DNA from: Paramecium pentaurelia
Lineage: Eukaryota; Ciliophora; Oligohymenophorea; Peniculida; Parameciidae
Direction: 5' to 3'
Length of the DNA stretch: 64,000 nucleotides
Assembly (NCBI GenBank): GCA_905183005.1
Contig: CAJJDO010000074.1
Coordinates: 405,934 to 469,933, forward strand
Position numbers and translations under genes: made by a program. The notes beneath the pieces are model-generated. The model was not told the origin of the DNA. It was given only the letters and a program-made list of their open reading frames with translations, and made no database searches. Shown here one piece after another: positions 27,721 to 40,285 of this stretch. The stretch's first letter is position 1. The number at the start of each line of letters is the position of its first letter.

Positions 27721-28575
27721 TACTTAACAGAAAATTAATTTATTAATCCTATGAATGCTTCAATCAATACAAATATATATATATATATATAAAATTAAGT
27801 ATATTTTTGTTATTCTCAATTTAAATATTTGTTCAGTTTAATTCTATTTCCCATCTGTTTATATTATTAAAATGGGAATAACTAATTATTTATATCTTAT
27901 TATTAATAAAATTGGATAATTTCATTCTTGAGTATTTAACTGATTTGATATTCTGAAGTTATTGTACAAAATTATCATTATAAATTAATAGTTGTAAAAT
28001 ATGATCAAATTATATAATGCTTACAAATATTATGTTATTATTATTAAGTGATAAATAACACTAAAATTATAATTGAATGAAACGTAATATTAAGTTTTTT
28101 TTTTAAATGTAATTGAAAAATCTATTCAATTATTGTTTTCTTTAAATTTGAGGTAAGATCAACAACAAAATATCAGATAAACTAATGAATTTTTGAGATA
28201 TTTGTATCTAAAGTGAATTTAATAGAAATTGGATTGATATATGATTTACAATATGCTAATAGTTTTGTGTATGAATTTATCCTTCTTTAAAATATGAGTT
28301 TATTCTTCTTAACATATTGGTAAGTTGATTCAATTGTAAATACAAATCAAAGACTAATTTATCTTCTTAGAAGTACATTAATAATTTCAGACATATATAT
28401 TTAAAATAAATGGAATTAAAGAAATAAATGTTCTGTTTAATTTAGATATAAAAATTAATATGAAAAAGAGAATGAATAATCATTTTCATTCTAATTCTAA
28501 TTCTAATAAATTCAATATATTAAATAATTTATGGAATTGAAAATTTTAATCTATATATTTTGTTATTATAAATAC
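27721..28575. other. Intergenic region, about 855 bp
   Basis: No supportable gene on either strand. It contains the start side of the hybrid kinase and the 3' side of the b5-domain gene, both on the minus strand. A run of about ten AT dinucleotides at 27772-27791 and a T9 tract near 28099 are the only simple features. Confidence 0.5.
27772..27791. repeat. AT dinucleotide microsatellite
   Basis: About ten AT units lie in the intergenic space upstream of the hybrid kinase start codon at 27720. No function is inferred. Confidence 0.7.
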
Positions 28576-29367
28576 TCATTTTACTAAATAACCAACTTAA
28601 AATTTTTCAAGAATATAATGAAAGTTAATCCAAGGATGATGTTAAAGAAACAGAAAAGTAGCATCCTTTCCAACTCCTCTTAGAATCTATTCTCTACCAC
28701 CAGGATGTTTTTCAATATAATACGACACATCATAGATATTATCCTATAAAACAATCCAAGCATCTTTCTATGTATTGTGTTATTAAACCTTAAAAATAAT
28801 TGAGAATTATACTTCTTCTATGGTGTAAGATTTTAATTGAGTTTGAAGTTTATTTAATTACTAGATGTTTGTAGATTATATTTTGGTGATTGGATAAGAA
28901 TTGGCACTTCTTTCTATACTTTATTTTTGATTGATCATGTTGTTATTATCTTTAATGTTTTAGCTAGTCTCTCGGAATTGTTGATTTAGATTAATTATTG
29001 TTTACATCTGATAGTTTACACTTTCTAATTTACGCTTATTCTTAAATTTTTAGATTATAAGTTGATTTGGATTTATCTAATAGAGGTTCTAAAATTCCCA
29101 TTCTTATATTTCATTAATGGGAGGTATATTATTAGTGTTAGATATATTGATGAAGATATGTTGTAATTAAATAAAGAGTGTAAGTGATTATTGAATTGGT
29201 GTAGAATTGGTATCAGTGAATGTTAAGTGATTCAATTTATTTTTTGAGGAAATGTCATTTAAAACAAAGAAGATAACTTCATTTATGATATTTTGATCGA
29301 GATCTTACCAAACTAATGTATATTGACGATTGGCAAAGTAAAAATTGATTTGGTGATTGATATTCAT
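28576..29367 (-). CDS. Cytochrome b5 heme-binding domain protein (NCB5OR-type b5)
   Basis: Encodes 263 residues, no introns. The N-terminal 180 residues are polar, Asn/Gln-rich and unrecognised. The C-terminal 75 residues form a cytochrome b5 domain. They start with KDAWIVLQDNIYDVSYYI, then carry the heme-ligand motif EKHPGG (His near 221) and the second ligand region FLFLQHHPWIN, ending FQVGYLVK at the C-terminus. The order HPGG then H-x-W-(I/V)-N and the missing C-terminal membrane anchor resemble the b5 domain of cytochrome b5 reductase 4 (NCB5OR) more than microsomal b5. There is no CS or flavin reductase domain, so it would need a separate reductase partner. Its start codon is only 11 bp from that of the divergent beta-helix gene. 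Heme binding is confident; the role is unknown. Confidence 0.85.
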
Positions 29368-29378
29368 TATATTATAAA

Positions 29379-30797
29379 ATGAATGAAAATGTTATACTTA
29401 ATGAATATAGAAGGGAATCATTAAGTTCAACTAATTAAACTGTGGATACACCAACATATGAAGAAATGGATTGGGATACATTTCAATAATTACTAATATC
29501 AGATAGAGTTGAAGTAAAGAGGAAGAAAATAATAATAAATAGGGAAGTAGTAATTTCATAAGTGTTGAAATTAAGTGGAATTGATTCTGTGATTCAATTT
29601 AAGGGTGGATGTATGGTATTTGAAGGGATAACGATAGATTCTATTTTTGATGAAGAATGTAGTATTTAAGGATTTCAAATAGAAGTTTAGTAAATAACTC
29701 CATGCATTAAAGTGCATTGTAGAAACTTAATGATTATGGCATGTAGTGTTGAGAACTTCTAAAATAGAGGGATGTTTATTCAATTTGATAACTCCTTAAT
29801 CATTAATGACACTAAATTAAATGGATTTTAGGTATTAATTGGTTGTGAAGGTAATGCAACAAAATTAAGTATTAATCATTCAATAATAATACAAAATGAT
29901 TGTTAATAATAATAATCAATTTTGATTCATGCAAATAACCTTGGAGAATTTGCTATGGAGATAATAAATTCAATTATAGAAGGTAGTTCAGTCATCATAA
30001 CAAATAGTAAGAATGTAGAAATTAGAATTATAGATAATGAATTTAAAAATTAATAAACTTCTATTTCTCTTGATAATATCTAGAATAAATCAATATTAAT
30101 AGAAAAGAATGTTTTTTTTAGATCTATGGATTATGCAATTAAAATGAATAATATTGTAGTTGACAAATTATAATTATTTAAAAATACTATCACAAAATGT
30201 AGAATTGGAATATTTCTATAGAATGTGGTTGAAGTCTGTTAATTAGTTAAACAAATTAAACCAATCTCTCTTAAATAGAATATTATGTCTAGTATGGAAT
30301 AAACTGCATTAATGATAAGAGAAGTAGTATGTATGGAAATAGATGAAATCAATATCTAAGACAATACAATAGGAATGGATATTGATATCAGTACTACCAA
30401 AATAGCAGATTAAAATACTATCAATCCTTTTATTATTACTATTATAAATTCTACTATTAGTTCTAATCGAATACATGGTATTTTCCTTAATAGTAATTTA
30501 TCATATTATCCAATTAATCTCCAGATTTCTAAAAGTGCATTCTATTCTAATTGCAATGCCTTGAATCTTTCACATTAAGGAGAATTAAATGATAAAAGTA
30601 AGTCTGAAAATATTAAATAGGATTCAAGGTCAATATTAATAGTTGCCAATTCCAAGATAATCACTTTTCTAATTCTAATTAAAATTATGAACTCAATATC
30701 ACCAATACTAACATTGTAGTAATAAAATCTAATAATTTGATAGCATAATAAACAACTCCTAATTAAATCAAGGTCAAAAGCCTGTCAAATCATGTGA
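29379..30797 (+). CDS. Right-handed beta-helix repeat protein
   Basis: Encodes about 456 residues with two introns (30598-30620 and 30719-30743). The second intron is inferred. Without it the frame runs to 30892 and overlaps the next gene by 44 bp; with it the frame ends at 30797, leaving a 51 bp gap. After an N-terminal acidic 30-60 residues, the protein shows repeated short strands of the type IIINSIIEGSSVIITNSKNV and IRIIDNEFKNQQTSI, the pattern of PbH1 beta-helix (SHCBP1/FBXO11/pectate-lyase-like) solenoids. No catalytic residues or signal peptide are evident, so a scaffold role is more likely than an enzyme. Start at 29379 is the first Met. Met30 (29466) is an alternative that would widen the divergent promoter. 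Confidence 0.7.
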
Positions 30798-30848
30798 ATA
30801 TATTTCAACTAATTATATATATTTATTAACTAAAATATTCATTCATTA

Positions 30849-33497
30849 ATGTTAAAAACTCCTAGTCTTAAATCATTTTCTAATCCAAGTGAAAGAAATC
30901 AATCAGAACAATACATTCAATGTTATACTAATAAAATAGTCAGACAAGTGTAATAACTCAATTCTTCATACTATGAAGAAGACCAATTTGATTAATGCTA
31001 AAATACTAATCATATACAATAATTTGAAGATTATATGCAAAATCTTGTTGAAATCATATCAAATCCACCAAATTCATAATATCTCAGCAAATACTATGTA
31101 CTTTCTACAGAAAATGAAACTATTACATTTATTAGTGAAACACATCCAGAAACTCTTATGGATTATATTAAATTAAGACATTAGAATAATGCTCCAATGA
31201 ATGAAGATGAAATTGTATAATTGGCATATGCAATACTTAATGGTTTATCAAATATTAACATATTATACTTGAGTCCCTCTTACATAATCAAAAAATGGAA
31301 GATCATCAATTATATGGAGTAAATGGTTCATCAAAATCAAAGATAATTTTTGGAATCAGAAGACAAATTATATTTGGCACCTGAATTATATAAGTATTTA
31401 GATATTGAACTCAATGATTGTGATGATTTCAATAAACATTTAAGTTAAGAAATTAATGCACCTAAAGCATCTGTTTATTCATTAGGAATCATTTTATTAT
31501 AATGCATTTATTTTGAATTCAAAAAGGATAATACTAATAATTATTAAGATATTCTTAAAAACTCTAAATATAGTTGGTCTTTAAGAGATCTCATCCAATA
31601 GATGTTAAGGGAAGAAGATGAAAGAAGTTCAATTAAAGAATTACTTTCAAATCCTTTATTCTATGAACATAAGTAAATTGAAATTTAACCTAAATAATCA
31701 AATCAAATGTCTTTAGCAGTATTTTTCTAATTTGTAAAGAATAAATTTTTCAACTTAGATTGGGCAGATCAATTTTTTTCTATGGAAGAAATAATTTATA
31801 TCAGTGATCTTAAGGAAGGTATTTATCCTATTGGTGAATTGAAATCTGAAATCAATAGTCAAATTACTTAAATCATTTAAAATTGTCCCAATAATTGCAC
31901 ACTAGAAGAATTGATTGCTACTCTTACCAAAATTGCAAATCCTTAATAATAAGAAGAAAATCAAGTTATATAACCTAAGAAATAATAATTTTTATTTAGA
32001 AAATGGTTTAAAAAACAAGAATAAAAAAGTGAAGATATGTAAGAATAAGTACTTGCTCCTTAAGAGCCAACTTATATGGCATAAGTATTATTATTGAAAT
32101 TGATTTCCTAAGCATCTGAAAAAGCATTTTAAACTTTCATTTCTAAAGTTATTCATTTTATGGGAGGTTCTGGTTTAATTTGGTAAAACATAAGAAAAGC
32201 ATTTTGGCCAAGAGCTCTAGGTTTTGAATCCTTAGAAGCCTAAAGATAAATTGTACAATTAACACTTGAATTATGTGAATATTTGAATGCTTCAAAAGAG
32301 AAGGATGTAATTTAACTTGAAAAAGACTTAAATAGATAAAAATATAGTAAAAGAACTTAAGATGCAATAAGAATTACAATAAGAGGATTTATAAATTAAT
32401 CTGTTTCTAATTGTTATATATAAGGAATGGATTCTATTTCTTATATTCTCTTAGAAGCTTTTAATTATGATTCTGAACTTAGTACAATATGTTTAAATGA
32501 GATTTACAAGAAAAGAATTGTCAATTTACCTCCAGAAGAAGAATAAGTAGAAATAAGTGAATATTTTGGATAAAAATTATAAGAGAAGATATTACTATAT
32601 AATTGGACACTCTAATATTTTGATCCAGGATTAAGTAATCATCTGAAAGAAACTGATTTTAAGTGTGAAACTCATATTGTTTCATGGTTTAGTACTTTTT
32701 ATGCCAGGGAATTCAACTTGGAGAATGTGATGAAAATATATGATTATTTCTTAATTTCAGATGAATCATTTGAAATTCTATTAGCATGTTAAATTATGTT
32801 AGAACTCAAATCAACCTTTGAAATTAAAGATAGTGAAGGGATGCTTAGTTGTCTTAAGAATCTTTAGAATAATATTTAATTAGATAATTGTTTATAAAAT
32901 TCTCTTAGATTTTCAACTTAATTACATAAAACATTTTTCATTCTCACACATTAGGATGAAGAAATTTGTAATTAAATGAAAGAAGAAAATGAATATTTAT
33001 AAGAAAGACCTTGGGAACATCCATTAACATTTAAATAATTATAAGAGCAATTAACATTTTCTATCTCAATTCATGATTTTTAATAATTGTTAAGAGAATA
33101 AAAATCATCCTTTAATGTTTTATCTTTAGATATGAGAAGTGCTAAGGATTATGAATAGGCATGTATATCTGGTTCCTTATTTGCATATTATGATAAAAAG
33201 AAAATTAATAATATTCAATTATTAAACTATTTTGAACTTAGAGGACTGGTTGAAGAATAAAATATCTATTATATAGTAGTAATATGTGATTCAGAAAAAT
33301 AAAATGTAAAAGAAATTATGGATTATTTACTTAAATAACGAATTAAACGTCTTGTACTCTTAAAGGGAGGAATTTAAGCTGCCTTACTAGATGCTTAAGA
33401 TATAATAAAGGTTAAATAGAAGGCAGTTTTACCTCCATGGATCAAATTATAAATTGATGAATTAAAGAAAAAAAACATCTAATCAAAGATTGATTGA
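30849..33497 (+). CDS. TBCK: TBCK-like protein (pseudokinase + TBC Rab-GAP + rhodanese)
   Basis: Encodes 882 residues with no introns, close to animal TBCK length. The N-terminal 270 residues have a degenerate kinase-like fold (LAYAILNGLSNINILYLSPSY, LYLAPELYKYL) without recognisable HRD or DFG motifs. The TBC domain starts at about residue 452 (FWPRALGFESLEAQ) and includes the Gln-finger motif NCYIQGMDSISYIL, followed by HIVSWFSTFYAREF. The Arg-finger region reads QLEKDLNRQKY. A rhodanese-like domain fills the C-terminus from about residue 757 (SLDMRSAKDYEQACISGS, ending near VLLKGGIQAALL). This domain order is diagnostic of TBCK, a component of the FERRY early-endosome complex with links to mTOR and Rab signalling in animals. 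Function here is inferred from architecture. Confidence 0.88.
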
Positions 33498-33775
33498 TAA
33501 TATTATATTATAAAATGAGATCACTATATTAATTCTATATATATATTTTCAATTTTTTGTAAAAAATATTACATCATAATGCTTAAACAGACTTTCAAAT
33601 AATATATAATAATTTTTAAGTATTTTTGCTTATGAAAATTTTAGTCAGATTAATGTTATCATAATTTATATAGATATTCATAGTAAATAGCATTTTTATG
33701 TGATTACAAGATGTATATTCTTTAATAAGCCAGTGAACATCATAGATTATAAAAAATACCTATATAATTTTAATA

Positions 33776-36127
33776 ATGATATTGCTAATTTTCGCCAATG
33801 TTTCATCTAGCATATTAGAATTTTGGGAATGCGAATAAATTATTGAATATGTCTTTTTGAGCATATCTATATGTATTGATGCAATTCTAATTGCTTTAAC
33901 TTTGAGAAACCAATATTAATACATAATCAGATTGTTGTTAATAATCTAAGCATCATTAATATTTTCAATATTTAAAAATCCTAAGCTTTTAGCTATCACT
34001 GCGATATATCAATGTATAATGAGATAATTTATAAAATCATAGAGTAATATATTTAATAACCTTGAATTTTCAAGTATTACTTTGATAATAATTAGGTTAT
34101 TTTATTTTAATAGGTGTATTAAGTACTAAATTGGAAGTATTAGATATCATACGTACATCTATTTCAGCATTTTTCTTTATTGGATTTTAAGTTCAAGTTT
34201 TCTTTAATTAAAATCCAAGAAAAATAGTTGAAAAACAAAAAGAGCAACCATCAATAAAAATGGAAACTGAATAAATTATATCTTAGCAATAGTAAACTTA
34301 ACCATAGTAAACTTAAAGATAAGTAAGGAATCCAGAAATAATTCTTGATGATTTCTTAGCAATAATTTATTCTAACTCAAAGATGAATGATATTCTAAAT
34401 CAATTGAATTATGAAGATCCTAATAAATTATTATAAGAAATTAGTATAACAAATATAGATACTAATTCTGAAAAGAAATTAGGAAAATGGAGAGAAGAAT
34501 CCTTATTATAATTATTAAAAAGAATAATAAATAAAAGATCAGAAATAAATGTTTAAGTATTGGATTATAATCATTCATCATTCTAGAAATACTTAATTTT
34601 GGTTCATTATAAAAATTAATTTGAAATTCAATTCATCTAAGTTAATGAAAGGGATACCTTTATTAAAAAGAAATATCTCAGTTAAATTTTATTCTAGTTA
34701 TTCAAAACATTTTCTCATGAATTTGGAACATTATTAAATTATCTCTTGGCATTATCTTAAGTAGCAATAGATCGATTCCCAAATTAAATAGGATTCTTCT
34801 AACCAATTAAATCAACAGGATAGATAATGCATCATTTTGTATAAGACATGGTAGACTATAGTGATATATTAAATAAGAAATTTTAATTGTAATTTGCACT
34901 TGTTGATGTAGAAGCCTTACTTTAAGAAGTTATAGGATTCTATTAAAAATAAATAGAAGAAAAGGGTCTAAATATAACATATTAAATTATATTAGAAGAG
35001 AAGTCTAAATTCTTTGATGGACGAAGATGTAAATAAGTATTGAGTAATCTAATTGCAAATGCTTAAAAGTTTACTGTTTCAGGGGGAATAAAGATTAATG
35101 TAACTGAACAATCAGGATACACTATATTTTCAGTAGAAGACAGTGGTTTCGGAATGAGCTAAGAAACATTTAACAATCTAAATTAAGCTTTAGAAAATGA
35201 ATTTAAATCAGAAGAAAAGATTTCTTAACATACTGCTGGATTTGGTTTAGGTTGTTATCTATCTCAATAAATTGCTTTAAAATTATCTAATTTATCAGTA
35301 TTAGCAGGTGGAGGTCTAAAATATGTAAGATTAGAAAAAGGTATAAGAGTTTCTTTTCGAGTAAAGAATCAACCTTTTGAAATATTTTATACAAGTTGTG
35401 ATATATCTTCTGCAAAATCTGGAATATTATTTAATGAAAATGGATATTTCGATTCTCGTTAATCAGTGATAGACTTACAAATTACAAATAAACATAAACC
35501 TGTTGAAAATCATATATTATTAACAATGACTAAAAAATCAGGTTTATTATCAGCTTCATTCTCACCAAATTACATTATTGATTATGTAGAATAGGAATTA
35601 AAATAAGAAAATGAAATTATTGAAAGAATGAAATAATCTCCTCAAATTAGAAAAAGGGAAGGTTAAAAAAAATCACCTACTTTTGGAGCTTCTGTTGTTG
35701 ACATAACAAGTGTCAAAACAATTAGAGAATAACCTCATATTTTAATTGTTGATGATGAAATGATTAACATTATTAGTTTGAAGATTTTACTTAATCAATT
35801 TAATATTAAATGCACTTCTGCTTTTAATGGATTAGAAGCATTAAATAAAATGTAAGAATGTATAATATATTTTTATATAATAAAGCTAATGAAAAATTCG
35901 ATGTGATTTTTATGGATGTTAATATGCCTATTATGGATGGCTTTTAGGCTACAGAATAAATTCTAAAATTTGATAATGATAATATTATTGTTGCATGTAC
36001 TGCCTTTAGTGATGTCGAAACTAAAACTAAGTGTTATTCTGTTGGAATGAAATACTATATTAATAAACCTGTTACAAAGTTAGAACTCTAGAAGTTGTTG
36101 AATCACTTGAATTTAATTATATAATGA
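33776..36127 (+). CDS. Hybrid sensor histidine kinase/response regulator (tandem copy 1)
   Basis: Encodes 767 residues with two introns (34074-34095 and 35860-35885). About five hydrophobic segments form the N-terminal sensor/membrane part. The phosphoacceptor box is FKTFSHEFGTLLNYLLAL (His near 306). The ATPase domain shows CKQVLSNLIANAQKF, VEDSGFGM and AGFGLGCYLS. The receiver begins near residue 647 (ILIVDDEMIN), has its Asp in FMDVNMPIMDG and its Lys in INKPV. An upstream ATG at 33632 was considered, but the intervening sequence cannot be spliced into frame, so 33776 is used. The intron at 35860 sits inside the receiver and must be removed to reach the phospho-Asp. The stop overlaps the next gene's ATG. 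A His-Asp phosphorelay protein on an internal or plasma membrane. Confidence 0.9.
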
Positions 36128-38428
36128 TTAAACATAAAAAATAAGCCATTATTGGAATGTACATTCTGCAACTCATTTATGCAACTTTAGAATGCACTAG
36201 AGCTCCCCTTTTGAATCTTATTTTGCTTCTAATTAGCTTAGCTATTAGTCTATTTTAAATAGTACTATTAACAAAATATAGTAACTTAAATATTTATGCT
36301 CAATTTGCAATCAATATCGTGAGTGTTTTTGCCAAACAAAATGATCAATTCATGGTGCTTTAATCACTTGTCGGATTCATACTTTTTATGTAAAATGACT
36401 AAAAAAGATGGCATATTAATATTCTTGCTTGCTCAAGTAGTATTGGAAATTATCATAGTCCATGTAACCCTAATCTGTATATATTCATAAAATAATGAAG
36501 TCCAATCTTATTTGATGAGTGTATTCACTGTTTTAATTGTCACTTATTTTTCTTGGGCTATCAAAGAGTAGAAACTATAAAAACAATCAAGTAAAGGTTC
36601 TTTACTTACTTCTCGGATGCCAAATACTATAAAATCACTTGTTCTATTGGAGGACATTAATTTTATATCATATAAAGCTATTGTACTTGAAAATTCAACA
36701 ACCCTTGATGTAAGATCATTTACCAATGAACTCAAAGACATTTTAATTAAAGATGAAGTATCTGAAGACAATCTATTAGATCATATGAAAATACTTAAAG
36801 TAGATAAATAAACTCAAAGAAACTTGAATTAAAAAATTAAAGGAATTAGTCTACGTTAACTAATAAGCAAATGTTAAATTTTACAAAAGACAACAGATAT
36901 ATTAATAATTAAAACTAATTTTATATTATTAGAATATTATTAGATAAAATTGCATTTTGAAAGAGATGTAATCATATTAAAGTTTGAAGAAATTAAAGAA
37001 TTTTCAAAATATATAAAGAAAAATTCATGTTATGCATTAATGAATAAATTATTTCAATCTTTTAGTCATGAATTTGGAACATTATTAAATTAAATTGCTT
37101 TAAATGCATAAAATGGATTGGCTTAATTCCCATCTATGAAAGAACAATTTGATTCTATTTATAATTGTGTAGTGATTATGAATAATATGGTAAAAGATTT
37201 AAAAGACTTTCATTAATTACGTAGTAAAACATTTCAATTAGAAATTGATGATGTGAATATTGATGAAATCTTTTCTGAACTCTAAACCTTATTTAAATAA
37301 TAAGCATAATAAAAAAAGATTTCCCTATATTTAGTGAATAAAGTTACTGTCAATTTCAAATAAGATGAATAAAGAATTAAATAAATACTCTAAAATCTTA
37401 TCTAAAATGCTATCAAATACACTAATTAAGATGGACATATATATGTAACAGCAGAAAAAGAAGATGACAAAAGAATCAAATTCTCTGTTTTAGATTCAGG
37501 TATAGGAATTTCAGAAAGTGTTGCCTCCAATATAGAATAAATGTTAGGAAATGATTTAATTTTAACTTCTAAACTTTCAGAAGGTGCAGCTGGATTAGGT
37601 TTAGGATTATTAAATTCAAATTACTTAATTAAACATCTATCATCTTTCAAATAAGCTCATAAAGAATATTTAAAATTTAAATCAAAATTAGGAGATGGAA
37701 CTAAGTTTTGGTTTTATATTTGGAAATATTAAGTATTAGAATCACCAACAAGTTAATTTGAATCAAAATCAATAAAAATGATAGATAAGAAAGTATTCCT
37801 TCATTAGAAATCAAATCTTGCTCATCCTCTTTCCAGTATTGCATCTAATCCTAAAAGTTGTCCATCATAAATCAAAAGATTAAGTCCTAATAAATCATTC
37901 CAGAGACCATAACCTTAAATATTCTTTCCATCAAATATCAAAGATGATAATATTATGATTATGGAAGAAGATGATAGAACAATTGCTGAGGATCCAAAAC
38001 CTAATCATTTACCTGGATAAAGAGCAAGATTTCCCTCAATGAGTTCACCAGAATGTTAATTTGTTAAATTGTTATTAGTAGATGATGAACCAGCAAATTT
38101 ATTCCCACTTAAAATAATGATTAAAATGCTTGGTTTTGAGAGTGATATAGCATAAAATGGATATTAAGCTATTTAATAAGTGGAATCAAGATTAAATTAA
38201 AAATGTTAATATCATTTAATTTTGATGGATATTAATATGCCATAAATGGATGGATTTGAAACAACAAGATAAATCAAATATTTATAACCTTAAATTACTA
38301 TAGTAGCTTGTTCAGCTTTTAGTGATATGCAGACAAAATATTAAGCACAATTATCTGGGATGGTTGATTACCTAGAAAAACCAATAAATAAAGAAAATTT
38401 ATAGGAAATATTGGAAATGTATTTGTGA
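36124..38428 (+). CDS. Hybrid sensor histidine kinase/response regulator (tandem copy 2)
   Basis: Encodes 760 residues with one intron (36437-36458). The multi-TM N-terminus includes LLNLILLLISLAISLF and SVFTVLIVTYFSWAI. The phosphoacceptor box is FQSFSHEFGTLLNQIAL (His near 308). The ATPase domain has RIKQILQNLIQNAIKY, VLDSGIGI and AAGLGLGLLN. The receiver starts near residue 641 (LLLVDDEPAN), with Asp in LMDINMPQMDGFET, Ser in ACSAF and Lys in LEKPI. It is a clear paralogue of the preceding gene, on the same strand. The ATG at 36124 shares four bases (ATGA) with the stop of copy 1; the next in-frame Met is codon 12 (36157). Its stop abuts the stop of the convergent ankyrin-TPR gene with no spacer. 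Confidence 0.9.
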
Positions 38429-39748
38429 TCATTTTTATTTATGTAATTCCTTGCCTCTCTTGATAGCTTAATCAAATAATGCTTTCATTCCTGGCTCCTA
38501 TTAAATCTTTAATGCTTCAAAATAGGATGCTGCTGCCTCTCCAAATTCATTCAATCCTTCATAAGCTTAACCTTCATAATAGTAGATCTTAACCCAATCT
38601 TTCTTAACATTTCTAGCCTATTTACAAATTGTTAAAATATCCTTATATTTTGATAATTTCAATTAAGCATTTGCTAAATTAGTGTAAATCTTCACAATTT
38701 CATCTCTATATTAATCAACAATCTATTTTGATTTCTCAATTATTTCAGTATATTTAATAACTGCTTATTCATATTTTTCAGCTTATAATAATTTGTTAGC
38801 TTCCACTTTTTCAACATTAATCTCATTATATATATCCTTAACTTATGCATCTGTCAGCTACACTAGAGAAGGTGGAATTTAAGGTTCTTTTCTCAAAGCA
38901 AATTCTCTATAATATTCAACACAATCCCATTTTTCATTTTATACTGCTAAGTCTAAAGGAGTTTACTTTTAATTTTCATAATTAATATCAGCCCCATATT
39001 TAATCAATGTTTATGAAAATTTTAATAATCCTTTCTCTGCACATAAATGTAAAGCTGACCATCCATCTGGGTCTTTGATATTAACATCAATTTTATCAGG
39101 AAATTCTTCAAATATTGTATTAAATAATTCTTGATTATTTTAGTCAATTAATAAATGTAATAAAGAAGGCATTCCATTTTAAACAATATTTAAGTCTGCT
39201 CCTTTCTTTATTAAATGGAGAGCACTCCAATTTTATTAATATGCCACTGCAAATGAAACTGGAGTTCCAAAATTGGACAATGCATTGATATTGGCTCCTG
39301 CTGAAAGTAATAATTCAATCATTGGAATAGCACCTTATTAAGCAGCCAAATGAAGAGCTGTAATTGTATTTCTAGAGTAATTCACATCAACATGATGGAA
39401 ATCAATTAAATATTGTACAATAGATAAATGATTATGTTGAACAGCAATCATAAATGGATTATTCTTTTCATCATCCAACAAATTAACATCTGCTCCCTTT
39501 TTGACCAAAAATTTAAACACATCTAAGTCTCCTCTAGATGCACCAAAATGAATGGCCTTCTTACCTTTTCCCTCAGAAATTACATTTATAAATGTTCTAA
39601 TGGGAACCTTCTCATTTTCATTACCCCTCTTGCGTTATTTTACATACAAGAGATACCTTTTAATAGTATCAATATCAGAAGTACTGATTTATTTAAAATA
39701 CTCTTCGATGAATTTCTTTTCCACTTCTATTTCTTTAATATCACTCAT
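38429..39748 (-). CDS. Ankyrin-repeat protein with C-terminal TPR domain
   Basis: Encodes 439 residues with no introns. From about residue 60 to 300 it carries roughly six to seven ankyrin repeats, for example KKAIHFGASRGDLDVFKFLV, TALHLAAQQGAIPMIELLL and WSALHLCAEKGLLKFS. From about 320 to the end it has three TPR-like helical hairpins (ANKLLQAEKYEQAVIKYTEI, IYTNLANAQLKLSKYKDIL and YYEGQAYEGLNEFGEAAASY), the arrangement of co-chaperone TPR clamps. No catalytic residues, signal peptide or TM. A protein-interaction scaffold, perhaps a chaperone adaptor. It converges on tandem kinase copy 2 with zero intergenic bases. Confidence 0.9.
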
Positions 39749-40285
39749 TAATAATTTATGAATTAAATTGTGTATTTTGGAAAAATTAAACTTTAACATC
39801 CATTAACTTCATCAAATAGTACTATTTATTAGATATAAAATTCATTCCAATTATTAGCTAGAAAACAGCATTACTGGATTTAATGATATATCTAAATATT
39901 ATCACCAAAGCTGTGCTTTAGGAATATATAATAAACATCAAGTTTTTTACGAAAGATAGTAAAATTATATGTAATGTTGATCTACATTAAAGTGATTTCA
40001 AATAAACTAAGATTTAAAAAGTCTACATCAAAGATTTTATAAGAAATAAAAATATTAAAGAAGATAAATATAAGAAAGTTATTAACATCCAATTTTTTAG
40101 GTTTTAAAAGAAACTAAATAAGTTTAATTTATTCCTAATACATTTATAAATATAAAAATAGAAGTAATTCTATTTCTTCAAGTAAATTTATAAATACAAT
40201 AAAATATTAGAATATTAATGATTATATTTTTAAAAATATAAATAATATATATAAAAAAGTTATCAAAAATGTAGAATAAGTATTC
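39749..40285. other. Intergenic region, about 540 bp
   Basis: AT-rich spacer between the start of the ankyrin-TPR gene (-) and the 3' end of the OSCA-like gene (-). No open frame or structural signal recognised. Confidence 0.5.

Noticed and set aside
30744..30892. Longer 3' end for the beta-helix gene (stop at 30890-30892)
   Set aside because: It would overlap the TBCK-like gene by 44 bp; a 25-nt intron with good borders at 30719-30743 gives a stop at 30797 and a normal spacer.
33632..33775. Upstream start at 33632 for tandem kinase copy 1
   Set aside because: No single or double 20-34 nt intron joins it in frame to the exon starting at 33776.
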